Source of the DNA: Acidobacteriota bacterium
GTDB lineage: Bacteria > Acidobacteriota > Terriglobia > Terriglobales > Acidobacteriaceae
Assembly: GCA_021781255.1 (NCBI GenBank)
Contig: JAJXXG010000283.1
Location: forward strand, 1 to 6,049
Direction of reading: 5' to 3'
Length of the DNA: 6,049 nucleotides
Part shown: piece by piece, positions 5,450-6,049 of the stretch
Position numbering within the stretch: the stretch's first letter is position 1
How the letters are laid out: each line of letters opens with the position of its first letter
Notes under the pieces: model-generated
Told to the model about the DNA's origin: nothing
Seen by the model: only the letters and a program-made list of their open reading frames with translations
Databases searched by the model: none
Translations under genes and position numbers: made by a program

Positions 5450-6049
5450 ATGATGCGGCCCGCCACCGTTGCGGGGGCCACATCGGTTTCCGGTTTGCAT
5501 GCCATGGCTGAAGACTCGACTGACAGACTCAATCCGCTTCGATCCGCGCCGAATGTTCTCACGTTGTTGCGAATCTGTCTGGCGCCCTTTCTGGTTTCAG
5601 CCATCCTGGACAAGCGATTTGAAATCAGCTTTATTCTCTTTTTGGTTGCCGGCTTCACAGATGCGCTGGACGGGTTGCTTGCCCGGGTTCTGCATCAAAG
5701 AACGGTGCTGGGGCAGTATCTCGATCCGGTGGCCGATAAGCTTCTCCTCAGCACGTTGTTTATTGTGCTCACCTATGAGGGGCTGATTCCTGCCCGGATC
5801 ACGGCTCTCGTCTTTGGCCGCGATGTGGGCATTCTCTTCGTTTCTGCCATCTTGTATGCGGCTGTGGGACGCAGAGAGTTTCGTCCGAGCATTCTGGGGA
5901 AAGCTAACACGCTGGCGCAGGTTATGGCCGTTGCCGTGGTGCTGCTGCACCAGATCAGTGGCGCTACGTGGGTAGTGGCGTTGCGGCTGGTAGCGCTGGA
6001 TTTGACCATGATTCTGACGGTGGTTTCCGGCTTGCACTATGCATGGATC
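5450..6049 (+). CDS. CDP-alcohol phosphatidyltransferase (PgsA / CMP-forming cardiolipin synthase-like), 3' end outside window
   Basis: This integral membrane enzyme transfers a phosphatidyl group from CDP-diacylglycerol to an alcohol in phospholipid synthesis. The first 200 residues are present without a stop. The signature D-xx-DG-xx-AR-x8-G-xxx-D-xxx-D is complete: Asp71, Asp74, Gly75, Ala78, Arg79, Gly88, Asp92 and Asp96, where the aspartates bind the metal ions. Before it is the usual PNVLTLLRI entry to the first helix (35-43). Further hydrophobic segments lie at about 58-70, 98-113, 118-138, 155-168 and 174-195. GRDVGIL (123-129) and SILGKANTLAQ (147-157) remind me more of CMP-forming cardiolipin synthases (CRLS1 type) than of PgsA, so the acceptor, glycerol-3-phosphate or phosphatidylglycerol, is open. 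The start is ATG 5450 or the adjacent ATG 5453, both supported by GGAGG at 5441-5445; Met19 at 5504 has no such site. Probably host backbone to the right of the island boundary. Confidence 0.88.
   Translation, partial: MMRPATVAGATSVSGLHAMAEDSTDRLNPLRSAPNVLTLLRICLAPFLVSAILDKRFEISFILFLVAGFTDALDGLLARVLHQRTVLGQYLDPVADKLLLSTLFIVLTYEGLIPARITALVFGRDVGILFVSAILYAAVGRREFRPSILGKANTLAQVMAVAVVLLHQISGATWVVALRLVALDLTMILTVVSGLHYAWI

Noticed and set aside
5597..6037. 146-residue minus-strand ORF at the right end
   Set aside because: Gln/Asn/Arg-rich antisense of the phosphatidyltransferase, whose catalytic motif on the plus strand is complete.

Overview
This window looks like the chromosome of a moderately GC-rich Gram-negative bacterium, most likely an Acidobacteriota member (Terriglobia-like). 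The basis is an outer-membrane TonB-dependent receptor, an exported PQQ-type dehydrogenase fused to cytochrome c, and a tyrosine recombinase resembling a family I know best from that phylum. The taxonomic call is inference from remembered protein resemblance, not from a marker gene.

Layout, left to right. Positions 1-1335 (+) hold the C-terminal part of a TonB-dependent receptor, open at the left edge. Positions 1336-1637 are a convergent intergenic stretch with two hairpins and no supportable gene. Positions 1638-3434 (-) encode a secreted PQQ-dependent sugar dehydrogenase-like beta-propeller with a C-terminal cytochrome c domain. Its Shine-Dalgarno (SD) site is clear and a candidate promoter lies upstream. 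Positions 3435-3737 are intergenic. Positions 3738-4183 appear to be debris: a minus-strand open stretch that reads like coding sequence only if one frameshift is allowed. It abuts a tyrosine integrase (4134-5165, +) that has all six catalytic residues but seems to lack its usual N-terminal arm-binding domain. Fourteen bases beyond the integrase is the 3' end of a complete tRNA-Val(GAC) gene on the minus strand (5180-5256). From 5450 to the right edge (+) is a CDP-alcohol phosphatidyltransferase with its full catalytic motif, cut by the window end.

How it fits together. Integrase next to a tRNA 3' end is the classical boundary of an integrated element. Such an element would lie to the left of 5180, so some or all of the left part could be island cargo. 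The phospholipid-synthesis gene on the right would be host backbone. No second copy of the tRNA 3' sequence was found here, so the other boundary is outside the window or decayed. The receptor and dehydrogenase converge and are not an operon. Both act at the cell envelope, so a shared role in sugar or alcohol use is possible but unproven. I found no CRISPR array, insertion sequence or toxin-antitoxin pair. The part most worth a second look is the 3738-4190 junction between two broken coding regions.
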